In this document: positions 9,708 to 18,150 of the stretch, piece after piece
Position numbering within the stretch: position 1 is the first letter of the stretch
Layout of the letters: each line of letters begins with the position of its first letter
Origin: Paramacrobiotus metropolitanus
Lineage: Eukaryota; Tardigrada; Eutardigrada; Parachela; Macrobiotidae
Assembly: GCF_019649055.1 (NCBI RefSeq)
Contig: NW_026570264.1
Span: forward strand, 930,001 to 994,000
Reading direction: 5' to 3'
Length of the DNA stretch: 64,000 nucleotides
Notes under the pieces: generated by a model
Database searches by the model: none
The model's input: the letters and a program-made list of their open reading frames with translations, nothing else
Told to the model about the DNA's origin: nothing
Position numbers and translations under genes: made by a program

Positions 9708-10220
9708 TTATTTCAATAAACGCTTGCATATTTGCCAAAGCAGAGCCCCATCAATCATGTTTGTATTTATGTCGAAAAAAGAATTGACATACTGACACAC
9801 CATTTTATCGTTGCTTAGTCGGCTATCCGTAAACAAATGCACAATATTTGTGTATGATTCACCACCACAGCGTCGTAAAATAAAAAACAAACAGTACTGT
9901 CCACATACAGTACTGAATTCAGACTGAAACTGTTCATTTTGTAGAGTTATTTCATTGACAGCCGCCAGTGACGCGAAATGCTGAGAGTAGCGTTCCAAAG
10001 TTCTCCCGTATGAATCAAACATTTCCATTTTTCCAGCTTGTTCCTGGTACAGCGCGATCCAGTGCTCACCTTCCTGGTCGGCGGGGTCTGTATTTACCAC
10101 ACACGCTCCCGGGAAAGGTGCCAGAGTGGTTGGAACTTGATCACTCGCGTAGACCCCACGAAATACCGCTGTGGTCTGGGGATTCCCGTGGAGGGCCGAG
10201 GTAATTTCTTGTGTGTTCAT
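9708..10220 (-). CDS. adenain-like maturation cysteine protease (C5-type)
   Basis: The 170-residue protein shows the adenovirus protease pattern: His53 in GEHWIALY, Asp69 in MEMFDSYG, Gln97 or Gln99 and the catalytic Cys106 in FQSEFSTVCGQYC. Such enzymes cleave capsid precursors during virion maturation. Its start overlaps the end of the capsid gene by four bases, typical of a compact late cluster. Length is slightly shorter than adenain. Catalytic residues all appear present, so the enzyme looks intact. Confidence 0.88.
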   Translation of the reverse strand: MNTQEITSALHGNPQTTAVFRGVYASDQVPTTLAPFPGACVVNTDPADQEGEHWIALYQEQAGKMEMFDSYGRTLERYSQHFASLAAVNEITLQNEQFQSEFSTVCGQYCLFFILRRCGGESYTNIVHLFTDSRLSNDKMVCQYVNSFFDINTNMIDGALLWQICKRLLK

Positions 10221-11554
10221 GTTGTAAAGTCAGCAATTAACTGACGGTGCTGATTGATTTCAATGATGCTGTCATAGATCAGCATGCACACCATCATAAT
10301 GGTACTTTTCAGTGGTTTACCAAAGGACACGGACACACTTAGGTTTCCCTGTTTGATTAGCGTCAGTGGTCCGCGTCCGGTATGTCCTGGAGTCAGGTCA
10401 AAACCGAAAATGGTATAGCCGTCGTTATACTGGGTCCGGTTAAACGGTAAGCCGCCTTGCAAGCTTGGACGATGTCCCAAAGTGTCCAACAGCCCGTCGT
10501 AGCACTCCAGAGACAACTTGCGGTCGAAATCGGCAGTGTACGGTTTCGTAGGGTAACTCTGACCGTCCACTTCGACGCTGATTTGTGTAATATTGAAGTG
10601 TTGAAAGTTGAAAGGATTTTTCTTTTGCGATCCGTGAAAGTCTTCGCTGTCCACAAAACCAATAAAGACGACTTTGGGAATTTGGCCAATCTGCAAATTG
10701 CTGACCACGGTGCTTTGGGTTCGCTGGGGAATGTCCGACACGCGCATAACCACGCGTTCGATATGGTATTTGACCGTTTTTTTCAGGAGTTCTCCGGCTA
10801 CAGCGGTCAGAAAATCCGGAGACGGAATGTATCGGCGAACCGATAGACGTGCGTTACGGATAAACGGTTTGAATGTCTTGGTGGTATCCGTGTCCCATAC
10901 ACGTAAGGCAAACTCCGGTCGACTAACCACTAGGCGAATGTTGACGGGTACCCCGGTGCACAGTGGCTTGCTCTGGTCAAAAAGGTCCGAAAATAGTTTG
11001 CCGGAAAGCTGAACGTACTGTCCAGTATTAAATAACGCCGTTCGATTTTTTTCACCATTGTTCGCGGTTTCACTGTTGAAAGAACCCGGAGAGTCGTAAT
11101 AGAAACCGGCGGATGTCAGTTGGCTTTGTTGAGCGTCAAGGGAGTGGGACAGCAAAGATTCCAGGTAGGCGCGGTACGGATAAAACGTGGCGGCATCCGA
11201 GATCAACCGGTTGGCCACCGTCACATGGCATGAAGAGAACATAGAGTGCAGAATGTTGTTGACCGGTCCCACACCATCTGCCGTTGTAATCAGTTCCCAT
11301 TCCCCAGTGCTCTTACGGACTTTAATACCCACTTCAAGTTCCAGGATCATGTCCGCTAAACTGAGTAGTCCGGATGTGCTGGGTGGGATGAAAAAGTTGA
11401 TGTCGCCGGCCGATCCGTTGTCCGTTAAGATGGTCGTGGGATTGAGCTTTTCGTGCTCAGTGCGCCACCTATCCGTTAGAGTAGCCGGTAATGCAAACAG
11501 CTGGTTCTCTAGTTGCATGGCCGGCTCCGAGTTTTCCATCATCAGCATGGCCAT
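10217..11554 (-). CDS. major capsid protein, double jelly-roll type
   Basis: A 445-residue protein located between the protease and small capsid genes, where Polinton hexon-like proteins lie. Visible signatures include INFFIPPSTSGLLSLAD near the N-terminus, FYPYRAYLESLLSHS around residue 123 and FGFDLTPGHTGRGPL near 385, then strands ending in a Y-D-S-I-I-E-I-N segment. These resemble the capsid proteins of Mavericks and adintoviruses. It would form the icosahedral shell. The assignment rests on motif style and synteny, since jelly-roll capsids diverge fast. The frame is complete. Confidence 0.8.
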   Translation of the reverse strand: MAMLMMENSEPAMQLENQLFALPATLTDRWRTEHEKLNPTTILTDNGSAGDINFFIPPSTSGLLSLADMILELEVGIKVRKSTGEWELITTADGVGPVNNILHSMFSSCHVTVANRLISDAATFYPYRAYLESLLSHSLDAQQSQLTSAGFYYDSPGSFNSETANNGEKNRTALFNTGQYVQLSGKLFSDLFDQSKPLCTGVPVNIRLVVSRPEFALRVWDTDTTKTFKPFIRNARLSVRRYIPSPDFLTAVAGELLKKTVKYHIERVVMRVSDIPQRTQSTVVSNLQIGQIPKVVFIGFVDSEDFHGSQKKNPFNFQHFNITQISVEVDGQSYPTKPYTADFDRKLSLECYDGLLDTLGHRPSLQGGLPFNRTQYNDGYTIFGFDLTPGHTGRGPLTLIKQGNLSVSVSFGKPLKSTIMMVCMLIYDSIIEINQHRQLIADFTT

Positions 11555-11556
11555 TT

Positions 11557-11955
11557 TCAGAAAAAATCGGGGATGCTGGTAGGAGGAATACGTTTAACTC
11601 GTACAACTTTACGTCGAATACGTCGTTTCTTGCGGATACCTTCGCCTTCTTGGGAAGCAAAACGTTTTCCAATGGCTGTTCCCGCACGCGAAGCTACCTC
11701 TTTAATAGCCCCGGTCGCCGCTTCTTGCAGGTGAGGGGTAGCCGCCTCCAGAGCGGCTTTGGCATGCGGTGCAGCCTTCCGTAGTATAGGCTGAGCAAAG
11801 GCTGATAGCTTGGCGAAAAGGCTCTTTAAAATTTGCGGGAACCCCGATCCGTTTTGTAGGGTTCCTCGATACCGGATCAGGGCGCTACCACCCGTCTGAC
11901 TGACAAAGACGTTCTCGTATCGCCGGGGATCCGGCACGTACGCCACGAGAGGCAT
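11557..11955 (-). CDS. small basic virion protein, pVI/pX-like
   Basis: This 132-residue protein has a hydrophobic-amphipathic middle with alanine-rich helices (about residues 45-95). It ends in a strongly basic stretch (GIRKKRRIRRKVVRVKR) and a short hydrophobic tail. Adenovirus pVI and core peptides have a comparable membrane-active helix and basic tail. It lies between the major capsid and penton-like genes with 1-2 base gaps, supporting a virion role. A DNA-packing or membrane-lysing role is inferred only. Confidence 0.6.
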   Translation of the reverse strand: MPLVAYVPDPRRYENVFVSQTGGSALIRYRGTLQNGSGFPQILKSLFAKLSAFAQPILRKAAPHAKAALEAATPHLQEAATGAIKEVASRAGTAIGKRFASQEGEGIRKKRRIRRKVVRVKRIPPTSIPDFF

Positions 11956-11956
11956 T

Positions 11957-12928
11957 CTAGTAGAGTCGTTGTGGTCGGAAATGCAGTTTCACCAGTGACT
12001 TTCCCGTTTGGAACTTGGCGTCGTCTCCCAGATCGTTGGCAATGGTCAGTTTTATCGTTTCGAAATGTTGGCGTAGTACTGGGACGTAATGCGGAATGTC
12101 GAATCTGGCCTCGACAATTTGATTGACTTCTCCTCTAATAGGTACGGAGCGTAAAAACTGCGCTGCAGTATCGCCAATCAAGCTGTAGTCGGCCACATCA
12201 CTGTAGACAAACAGGCTTTGATTTCCCAGTAGGGTATTGACCGGTCGCTCCGAAATAAAGCTGGTAAGTTTTGGATTCGGAGGCTTGGCCAGAAATGACA
12301 GGTACTGGATACTGACATTCTTTGTTTCAAAAGGAAATGGACCGACCATACCATTACTGTTACTCTCCATCGGTACATCGGGTTTTAATACGCTACGTTC
12401 AAATCCCAGCATTTTTTGTAGGACTATCGACGATGGGGGAAAGACAACGGAAACCCGGTCATTGCCAATGTTTAGTCGGACCCGATGATTGGTGGCGGTC
12501 AGCAATTGAACGGTAAAGGCTCTGTCGGCAGTCAAAGCGCTCTTGTCAGGGTGCACCGTTTCGTCCACCATGTACGATCCAACTTTGGGTACCAATGAAT
12601 TGATGGTCTTCAATAACAAATCGGCATCTTTATAATTTCCAGGAGGGATGGTAATCTCGTCGGTATGGACAACTTGGTCCGCCGACTCCAAAAAGTTTGC
12701 TTCGTCTTTCTTTAGTCTGAATTCTTTAACGATGTGCACTTCAATCTTCTGCTCCACGGGAAGAGTGAAAAAGGAATTGAGGTACTGTAGTTCAACCAAG
12801 GCCATTTCCCATTTTCCCTTCAGGGTAATGGGGTGTTTCAATTTGGTCGTCCAGTTTGAAGGAGTGTTGCTCGGGTCCGTCGCCACATCGCTCGGGAGCG
12901 TCACGTAGAATGGTGCTCCTTCGTACAT
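11957..12928 (-). CDS. minor capsid (penton-like) protein, single jelly roll
   Basis: The 323-residue protein begins MYEGAPFYVTLPSD, then has S-N-W-T-T-K-L and L-K-G-K-W-E-M-A-L-V-E-L-Q-Y. This is the usual opening of Polinton penton-like proteins. The remainder is predicted to be mainly beta strands. It would occupy vertices of the capsid. It overlaps the integrase gene by 28 bases. The frame is uninterrupted. Confidence 0.8.
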   Translation of the reverse strand: MYEGAPFYVTLPSDVATDPSNTPSNWTTKLKHPITLKGKWEMALVELQYLNSFFTLPVEQKIEVHIVKEFRLKKDEANFLESADQVVHTDEITIPPGNYKDADLLLKTINSLVPKVGSYMVDETVHPDKSALTADRAFTVQLLTATNHRVRLNIGNDRVSVVFPPSSIVLQKMLGFERSVLKPDVPMESNSNGMVGPFPFETKNVSIQYLSFLAKPPNPKLTSFISERPVNTLLGNQSLFVYSDVADYSLIGDTAAQFLRSVPIRGEVNQIVEARFDIPHYVPVLRQHFETIKLTIANDLGDDAKFQTGKSLVKLHFRPQRLY

Positions 12929-13962
12929 GATGATGCCTTGATCCAGGAATCGTGCTCAGGTCCGTACCCTAACCACCGAACTAGTGCTCTGTCACCACGG
13001 CGTCTAATGATATGGTCGATAGTATATTCCTTCTGTTCCGGACGCGATACTTTGGAGAGCTCGTGTTCATAAAAGGTTCCTTGAATAGGTTGGTCTTGAT
13101 AGTCCTTTAGTTGATATACCGGTACGATATGTGAAATGACTTTATTGATGTAGAATACTTCCTCCTTAAATCGATACGTATAGCCTTTTTCGACCTTGGT
13201 TTTATGCACGGCTATCCGGACGGCATCACCGACCTTAAATCGAGGTGGTCGAACTTCTCTGGTTGGATACAATTTATTGAATACCGCCAAGGAATTGTTC
13301 TGAGTGACATCTATCGGTCGCAATCCATGTGCTCGATGTTTGGAGTGGTTATACGAGTACACCAGATCTTGCAGTTTGTCAATGTAACGGGTCGAAACTC
13401 GCGCACGAAACAAGCGAAACATTCTTGTTTTGATGGTGCGAATGACGCGTTCAGCCATGGCGCATTTGATGTCTTCGTTTTCCGATGTGAAAAAGTGAAT
13501 CTTCCTGTCCTTCAAGAAGGTCTTGACCGTTGCGTTAACGACTTCGCTGCCTTTATCGTACTGCAGCTTTTCCGGCTCACCCAATTCTTCAAAAGCCTTG
13601 GACAAGGCATTCTTGGTTTCGTTGGCCGTTTTAGACTTCATTGGTTGAATGCTTAGCTTTTTAGAGAAGCAGTCAATTACAAACAGCAAGTGTTTGTACC
13701 CATCATTTTCTTTGGAATATTTTGATAAATCAGCCAGATCAGCTTGGTACTGCTGACGAAGGTTGGTCACTACGATCCAGTTGCGTGCAAAGCGCCGTCG
13801 ATTTTCCTTGGTCACAGTGTACGCATCGATCTCCTGCAGAATTTCTTGTGCTTTCCGTCTGTTGGCTCTGGTCTTTAAACTTCTTCGGAACCTTTCGATG
13901 CCTCCAAGACCGCCGGGATTTCGCGGGTCGAGATATCGTTTCATCAGCTTCTCCATTATCAT
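12901..13962 (-). CDS. retroviral-type integrase with C-terminal chromodomain
   Basis: The 353-residue protein contains an RNase H-fold catalytic core with Asp75 (QADLADLSKY), Asp136 (LQYDKGSE) and Glu171 (MAERVIRT); the D-to-E distance is 35. VIDCFSKKL is the usual second strand. A basic helical N-terminal region precedes the core. Residues about 318-350 (YTIDHIIRRRGD followed by VRWLGYGPEHDSWI) are a chromodomain, which may direct insertion into particular chromatin. The enzyme inserts the element into host DNA. All catalytic residues are present, so the element may be integration-competent as far as this gene goes. Confidence 0.92.
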   Translation of the reverse strand: MIMEKLMKRYLDPRNPGGLGGIERFRRSLKTRANRRKAQEILQEIDAYTVTKENRRRFARNWIVVTNLRQQYQADLADLSKYSKENDGYKHLLFVIDCFSKKLSIQPMKSKTANETKNALSKAFEELGEPEKLQYDKGSEVVNATVKTFLKDRKIHFFTSENEDIKCAMAERVIRTIKTRMFRLFRARVSTRYIDKLQDLVYSYNHSKHRAHGLRPIDVTQNNSLAVFNKLYPTREVRPPRFKVGDAVRIAVHKTKVEKGYTYRFKEEVFYINKVISHIVPVYQLKDYQDQPIQGTFYEHELSKVSRPEQKEYTIDHIIRRRGDRALVRWLGYGPEHDSWIKASSCTKEHHST

Positions 13963-14034
13963 TACAGCAAGTAGAAACGCAGCTGATCTTAAATACTCGG
14001 CATAGCCGTAACACGCTGGGTATTAGACCGGCCA

Positions 14035-14931
14035 TTATGTTAAGGTGATCCACGGCAGTTTCGATTTTCCGGTTCCTTTCTGAATGGTGCGGAAACGCAG
14101 TTTTCTAACGTTGCCTTCGATTTCATCCGCTTTCCTTTTCTTTCCCCGCACTGGTCTCGAGATGGAGAACAACGGCCGTCGGGGGTATTTATGTGGCTTG
14201 GGTTGTTTGTCAGCCTCCTCGTTTTTTCGCTTGCGACCTTTTTGCGGTACGGTTGATGGAAACAAGCCGATTCGTGCTGTTTTTGCCAGGCGGATATCTT
14301 CAGGTTCACCAGGGAAAGAACGTTTCCGACCTTTTTCGGGCAGTGTTGCAGGAAAAAGGGCAACTCGAGCTTTTTTAATTGACCGCTCGTCTCCGGGTTC
14401 GCTCTGCTGGTGATTTCGTTTTGAACCTTTTGTGGGTGTTACCGCAGGAAACAATGCCCGTCGAGGCGCCTTTCGTGCGGTTTCTTCTTCAAACTCGTCT
14501 TGCAAGTTTCTTTTCCGTCCATTCATCGGTACATCCACCGGGACCGAGTACTTCTCGATCGGAGTTTGTCCCTCTTCTGCCGTTTTTTTCTTTTTTTGAA
14601 ATGGTACGTTTTTCTGCTTCTCTGTGCTTAGTGGTGGGGGTTGGGACGACACATCCGTTGCTAGTTCCACTGGATTTTCATCTGGAATGGCTTTCTGTTT
14701 CAACGCCAGGAACCTTTCCAGTATACTGCTCAACTGGCTGGCTTTTTCGTACTCGCTTATATCGGTTCGGTGAAGCGTTGTAGCCACCAGGGCGTCTAGT
14801 GTTATTACGCTTTGTGCTTCCGGTGGTTCTTTATTAATCTGAAGCTGATGGTGCATACGGTTCTCCATTACTCTTCGCGGAACAATGAAGTATTCATCCA
14901 TTTCCAATGAGAGACGTGAGAACACTTGCAA
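14035..14931 (-). CDS. repeat-rich basic virion/core protein
   Basis: 298 residues in two parts. Residues about 45-90 (HRTDISEYEKASQLSSIL followed by ERFLALKQ) match a short helical motif common in Polinton minor virion proteins. Residues about 140-290 hold four to five imperfect repeats of about 30 residues built on A-R-x-A-L-F-P, then P-x-K-G-R-K-R and an acidic linker. The repeats are rich in Lys and Arg and would suit DNA condensation or nuclear import. It overlaps the small gene at 14,894 in another frame. Function is inferred from composition and position. Confidence 0.62.
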   Translation of the reverse strand: MQVFSRLSLEMDEYFIVPRRVMENRMHHQLQINKEPPEAQSVITLDALVATTLHRTDISEYEKASQLSSILERFLALKQKAIPDENPVELATDVSSQPPPLSTEKQKNVPFQKKKKTAEEGQTPIEKYSVPVDVPMNGRKRNLQDEFEEETARKAPRRALFPAVTPTKGSKRNHQQSEPGDERSIKKARVALFPATLPEKGRKRSFPGEPEDIRLAKTARIGLFPSTVPQKGRKRKNEEADKQPKPHKYPRRPLFSISRPVRGKKRKADEIEGNVRKLRFRTIQKGTGKSKLPWITLT

Positions 14932-15220
14932 TTACTGGTAATATGGCTCCGATGAAGCCTCCTTGTTGAATAATTTTTCGCTTCTCCTTGAGGGGATACC
15001 GTTGTAAAGCAATTAGCTTTAATGCTTTCCGGTGTCGTTTACACTTTTCAGCCTGTGCCGGTGTTAAGTCGACGGTGTTTTTCACAATATTGACAGCAAC
15101 TTCTTCGAGGGCTTTCAACTGCGGTTTGGTGAGGTAGCTAACCAACACTTTCCGCTGTTTTGGTCTCAGCTGTTGCAGCGTAATAATGAATGGTGCTAAA
15201 GCTTTCACCCGTTCGGACAT
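14894..15220 (-). CDS. small minor virion protein with hydrophobic C-terminus
   Basis: A 108-residue protein with a Lys/Arg-rich helical body followed by YPLKEKRKIIQQGGFIGAIL and a closing hydrophobic helix. A small protein with an R-Y-P-x-K-x-K ... G-G-F tail is common in adintovirus late clusters. Its frame overlaps the genes on both sides (14,931 and 15,205). The end could insert in membranes. Role unknown. Confidence 0.6.
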   Translation of the reverse strand: MSERVKALAPFIITLQQLRPKQRKVLVSYLTKPQLKALEEVAVNIVKNTVDLTPAQAEKCKRHRKALKLIALQRYPLKEKRKIIQQGGFIGAILPVIASVLTSLIGNG

Positions 15221-15894
15221 TTTGGTAAAGTATTGGTAGCGTTCCGGTTTAGATATATCCGCATTTGATCATTCGGTAGGACATGAGAACGTATCCTTAA
15301 ATAGTCCGGGCAAGTAGGTCGTAGATCCAGTACAAGAGGTTGATACGGTTCCGCTGTGACTTTATTATACGCATCCACTAAATGTTTCAGTCCAGTCTGT
15401 CGTGCCAGCAGTGCGATCTGATTAACATCGCGGACGTTCTTAAATAGTATCAAGTACTGTGAATTCAACGTGATGTCCCGCATTGACTTTCCTTGCTTAT
15501 AGAGATTCTGCAGCATCATGATGACTGAAACATTCTTGTGATGAATGCCGCGGGTGAACAAGTCAGAACATCGAACATCCTTGCACAAATCCGTGGCCAA
15601 ATCATCAATAATAAGCAGTATATGGTCAACGCTATCGGCAGAGTGCAGCTCTGAAAACAGGTCATCCAGACCGTGCAAGAACTCGACTTGCGAAACCTCT
15701 TTTTGTAAGTCATCGAAACCTTTCTGCCACTGACCGTAGCAGTAGAGTATTCGTGTGGGTCGCCGATCAAAAACTAAAGCACTGTTTTTCAGGAGAGTGA
15801 ATACAAATTGTGTTTTGCCCGACATTGTTGGCCCGCAAACACACATACCAAAAGGTACGCAAAAGCGTGGATACTCATTTATTACGCTAAACAT
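15205..15894 (-). CDS. FtsK/HerA-type DNA-packaging ATPase
   Basis: The 229-residue protein has a Walker A loop GPTMSGKTQ (residues 21-29) and a Walker B strand HILLIIDDL (91-99), with the length and order of Polinton and adenovirus IVa2-like packaging ATPases. It would pump genome DNA into capsids. It is the first gene of the leftward late cluster; 77 bases separate it from the IAP-like gene. The frame is complete. Confidence 0.9.
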   Translation of the reverse strand: MFSVINEYPRFCVPFGMCVCGPTMSGKTQFVFTLLKNSALVFDRRPTRILYCYGQWQKGFDDLQKEVSQVEFLHGLDDLFSELHSADSVDHILLIIDDLATDLCKDVRCSDLFTRGIHHKNVSVIMMLQNLYKQGKSMRDITLNSQYLILFKNVRDVNQIALLARQTGLKHLVDAYNKVTAEPYQPLVLDLRPTCPDYLRIRSHVLPNDQMRIYLNRNATNTLPKCPNG

Positions 15895-15971
15895 TCTTTT
15901 TTATGTCATAAAGTACACAGAACATCGGAACAGCTTTAATAAACATTTATGCAAAGAAAAGCTTAACCTTT

Positions 15972-16826
15972 TCAAAAATTAGCTGGCGACAAACAGGACA
16001 TTCTCGCAGTCTTTCCGAACAACCAGTACAACAAACGGCATGACCACACGGAAAAAACACATGCAAACCTTTTATCCAAACATACACTGCATTCCTTATC
16101 TACTTGAGAGTTACCATCCAGTCTCGCCACTGTGATGCGTTCCTTAATCCGGTTTGCCGCCTCCACCAAGTCTTTCAAGTCAAAATAGAGCCACGCGGTC
16201 TTATTACGGAGCAGAGCCTTGATCAAATACGTGTAATGGCATCCAAGTTCTACTGCATGGGCGGTTAAGAAGTCCCGTCGATCGGTTCGTGGACCAGTCA
16301 CCCACTTTCTGTGGTCCATATCGTGAAACCTCTGAACATAATATACAAACTCCAGTCCTTGTTTTTCAATCAGAAATTCACATCGAGGCTCATGAATAGC
16401 ATGTTCAATCCATGGGTCGTCGTCCGGGGTCCATTTTTCCAGTTTTCGACCACAGCAAAAACACTGCACTCGATCAGCAACCTCCATGAAATAGAAACCG
16501 GCCATTGCCAAGTCTCTTGGCCGCTGCTGGGCGTACACAGGCCACTCCGCAAAAGTGCCGAACCGATCACGGTAATTTACCATTGCCGGTATATAGACGT
16601 CACCGTCCGCTACCATTGCTGCATATGGGCACTCCGGATTATCGCGGCGGTGTTCGAAGATAGGCTTGTCTCCCATCGCCCAGTCAAAATGCACACAATT
16701 GCACGTGACACATTTAACTTCATCACCTTCTCCCGTGTAGATATAACCAGCTTCGGCCAAGGACAACGGAGAAATATATGCCAAAGGCCAGTTGCCAAAA
16801 GTTCGCAAGCGATCTTCAACATTCAT
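15972..16826 (-). CDS. IAP-like protein: two BIR domains, RING frame broken
   Basis: BIR1 has zinc ligands Cys39, Cys42, His59 and Cys66. BIR2 has Cys122, Cys125, His142 and Cys149. A RING domain begins with ECSVCLDK near residue 248, but the frame then leaves it. At a run of six T (plus-strand A run at 16,052-16,057) a one-base difference would put the remaining Cys and His ligands of a RING in another frame. As read, the protein ends with an unrelated 30-residue tail. BIR proteins block caspases, and RING IAPs also ubiquitinate targets; baculoviruses and other large DNA viruses carry them. The break could be a sequencing indel or true decay. It lies head-to-head with the gene at 16,886. Confidence 0.85.
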   Translation of the reverse strand: MNVEDRLRTFGNWPLAYISPLSLAEAGYIYTGEGDEVKCVTCNCVHFDWAMGDKPIFEHRRDNPECPYAAMVADGDVYIPAMVNYRDRFGTFAEWPVYAQQRPRDLAMAGFYFMEVADRVQCFCCGRKLEKWTPDDDPWIEHAIHEPRCEFLIEKQGLEFVYYVQRFHDMDHRKWVTGPRTDRRDFLTAHAVELGCHYTYLIKALLRNKTAWLYFDLKDLVEAANRIKERITVARLDGNSQVDKECSVCLDKRFACVFSVWSCRLLYWLFGKTARMSCLSPANF

Positions 16827-16885
16827 CTACAATAAAAGTCTATTTAAGCGATGCAGTATCATATAAATTTACAAAAGCTGGCACC

Positions 16886-17071
16886 ATGGCTAATTTACAG
16901 CATATGCTGTGCTATGCACGTAACTTGGAGCAAAAATGCGAGAAGGTGCTTCTGATTGTTCTCTACGTGGTATTTTTTATTGTTTTTGCTGTTTTCGTTA
17001 TCGCCGAAGGAATTGAAAAAATTGTACAGAGTGACCACTGGAATAATACCTTACGTAACTCGACATCCTGA
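16886..17071 (+). CDS. 61-residue single-span membrane protein
   Basis: The ATG at 16,886 has a strong context (GCACCATGG), and an ATATAAAT box lies about 25 bases before it. The peptide has a short polar N-terminus, one hydrophobic span (VLLIVLYVVFFIVFAVFVIA) and a polar tail with a possible N-glycosylation site. Small membrane proteins occur in virus-like elements, but I do not recognise this one. An open frame extends further upstream without a better start. Confidence 0.5.
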   Translation: MANLQHMLCYARNLEQKCEKVLLIVLYVVFFIVFAVFVIAEGIEKIVQSDHWNNTLRNSTS

Positions 17072-17416
17072 CATACCTTTTCTGAGGAGAGGTAAGACCA
17101 TCCAATACGAGTAAACACACTGTTGAAACATCCGTTAAACGCTACTGACACCTGCACCTCCACCAATCGATCTTTTATACATGTAACTGTTGTAATCGAA
17201 GGCGATTATAAGTAATGATCACTGTACACGGTGACCACAGTTATAAAACAAACAAACAGTATGATAACTGAACTCGGTTACAAGTATGATCACTTGCAAG
17301 AATTATTGTAACCGAGTACAGTGACAACTGCCGCTACATAAATGTGCAGCATTCAACAAGCCTTCAGTTGTGTTTTATTTTGCTACAAAAATAATCACAT
17401 ATTTTCTGAATCTGAA
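17072..17416 (+). promoter_or_regulatory. operator-containing promoter of the ANP32-like gene
   Basis: A perfect TAATCG-AAGG-CGATTA palindrome lies at 17,193-17,208. TCACTG-TACA-CGGTGA (17,219-17,234) and TAACCG-AGTA-CAGTGA (17,309-17,324) follow. TACATAAA at 17,335-17,342 resembles a TATA box. Because it overlaps the first ATG (17,342), the start at 17,417 is preferred for the downstream gene. Confidence 0.55.
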
Positions 17417-18088
17417 ATGTCTGCAGTTTCTCGCTCGGTCATGGAAGCCGCTTTCCGTAATTTGTTTGGAAAGCTTAGTGCCAGTACGCCGGAAATGGTT
17501 TTCGATGGAAAACGCGTGCCTCCAGCAGTTCTTCCTCTGTTTGTGAAATTTCAAGGCTTAGAAAAGCTAAGCCTGATTGATTGCGACCTGTGGTCGTTGG
17601 AGGGCCTACCGCGTTTGCCATGCCTACGCATCCTCATGTTGGGAGACAACCATATTGATGACCTGAGCATCCTGCCTCAGAGCTGCCCCAATTTGGAGAA
17701 GCTTTCCATTGTCGGTAACAAAATCGGTCTCCGTGACGAATTAGAGCCACTGACACTTTTACCAAAGCTGCGGGCATTGGACGTTGAAGGCAACGAGTTG
17801 TGTGAAATTCGCGGACACGACCGCTGGTTGGCTGATAAGTTTCCGAACGTTACACGTTTTTTAATCACGGCTTATGATGTGGACAGCGAGGATGAGGAGA
17901 GTGACGAGGATATTTCTTGGTTTCTCAGCGGTGAGCCGACTGATTATTATTCTTAAATCTGCACGAGAGTAATGTATTGGTGGTTCAAAGGTGAAGCCAT
18001 GGGAGATTCCGATGAGGACGGCTACAACGGAGACGATGATGATTCACACACGGACGCCCGGGTGCCTGAGGTTATCACGTTGGACTAG
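17417..18088 (+). CDS. ANP32-like leucine-rich-repeat protein with acidic tail, two exons
   Basis: Exons 17417-17930 and 17991-18088 join in frame across a 60-base GT-AG intron. Residues about 40-150 hold leucine-rich repeats in ANP32 order: GLEKLSLIDCDL, LPCLRILMLGDNHI, CPNLEKLSIVGNKI, LEPLTLLPKLRALDVEGNEL. Then come an R-x-L-x-x-x-F-P cap and an acidic tail (DVDSEDEESDEDISW), which the second exon extends with further Asp and Glu. Read without splicing, the tail stops nine codons after the donor. ANP32 proteins are nuclear chaperones of histones and phosphatase regulators, and some RNA viruses need the host version. A copy inside a DNA virus-like element suggests capture from a host. An ATG at 17,342 would add 25 residues. 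Confidence 0.68.
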
Positions 18089-18144
18089 TTTTTCTCTGAT
18101 GGCAGTTCTTTTTTTTTGTGTTTAGACAATGTTATTAACGCTTC

Positions 18145-18150
18145 AATAAA
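18145..18150 (+). terminator. poly(A) signal after the ANP32-like gene
   Basis: AATAAA lies 57 bases past the stop of the ANP32-like gene and is followed by AATAAG and T-rich sequence. It is the last sign of element transcription before host DNA. Confidence 0.5.

Noticed and set aside
13739-14053. Open frames opposite and beside the integrase start
   Set aside because: They are shadows of the integrase and its upstream gap; no motif.
17342-17416. ATG at 17,342 as the start of the ANP32-like gene
   Set aside because: It overlaps a TATA-like TACATAAA, and the added 25 residues do not resemble the family; 17,417 is preferred, though the longer form is not excluded.
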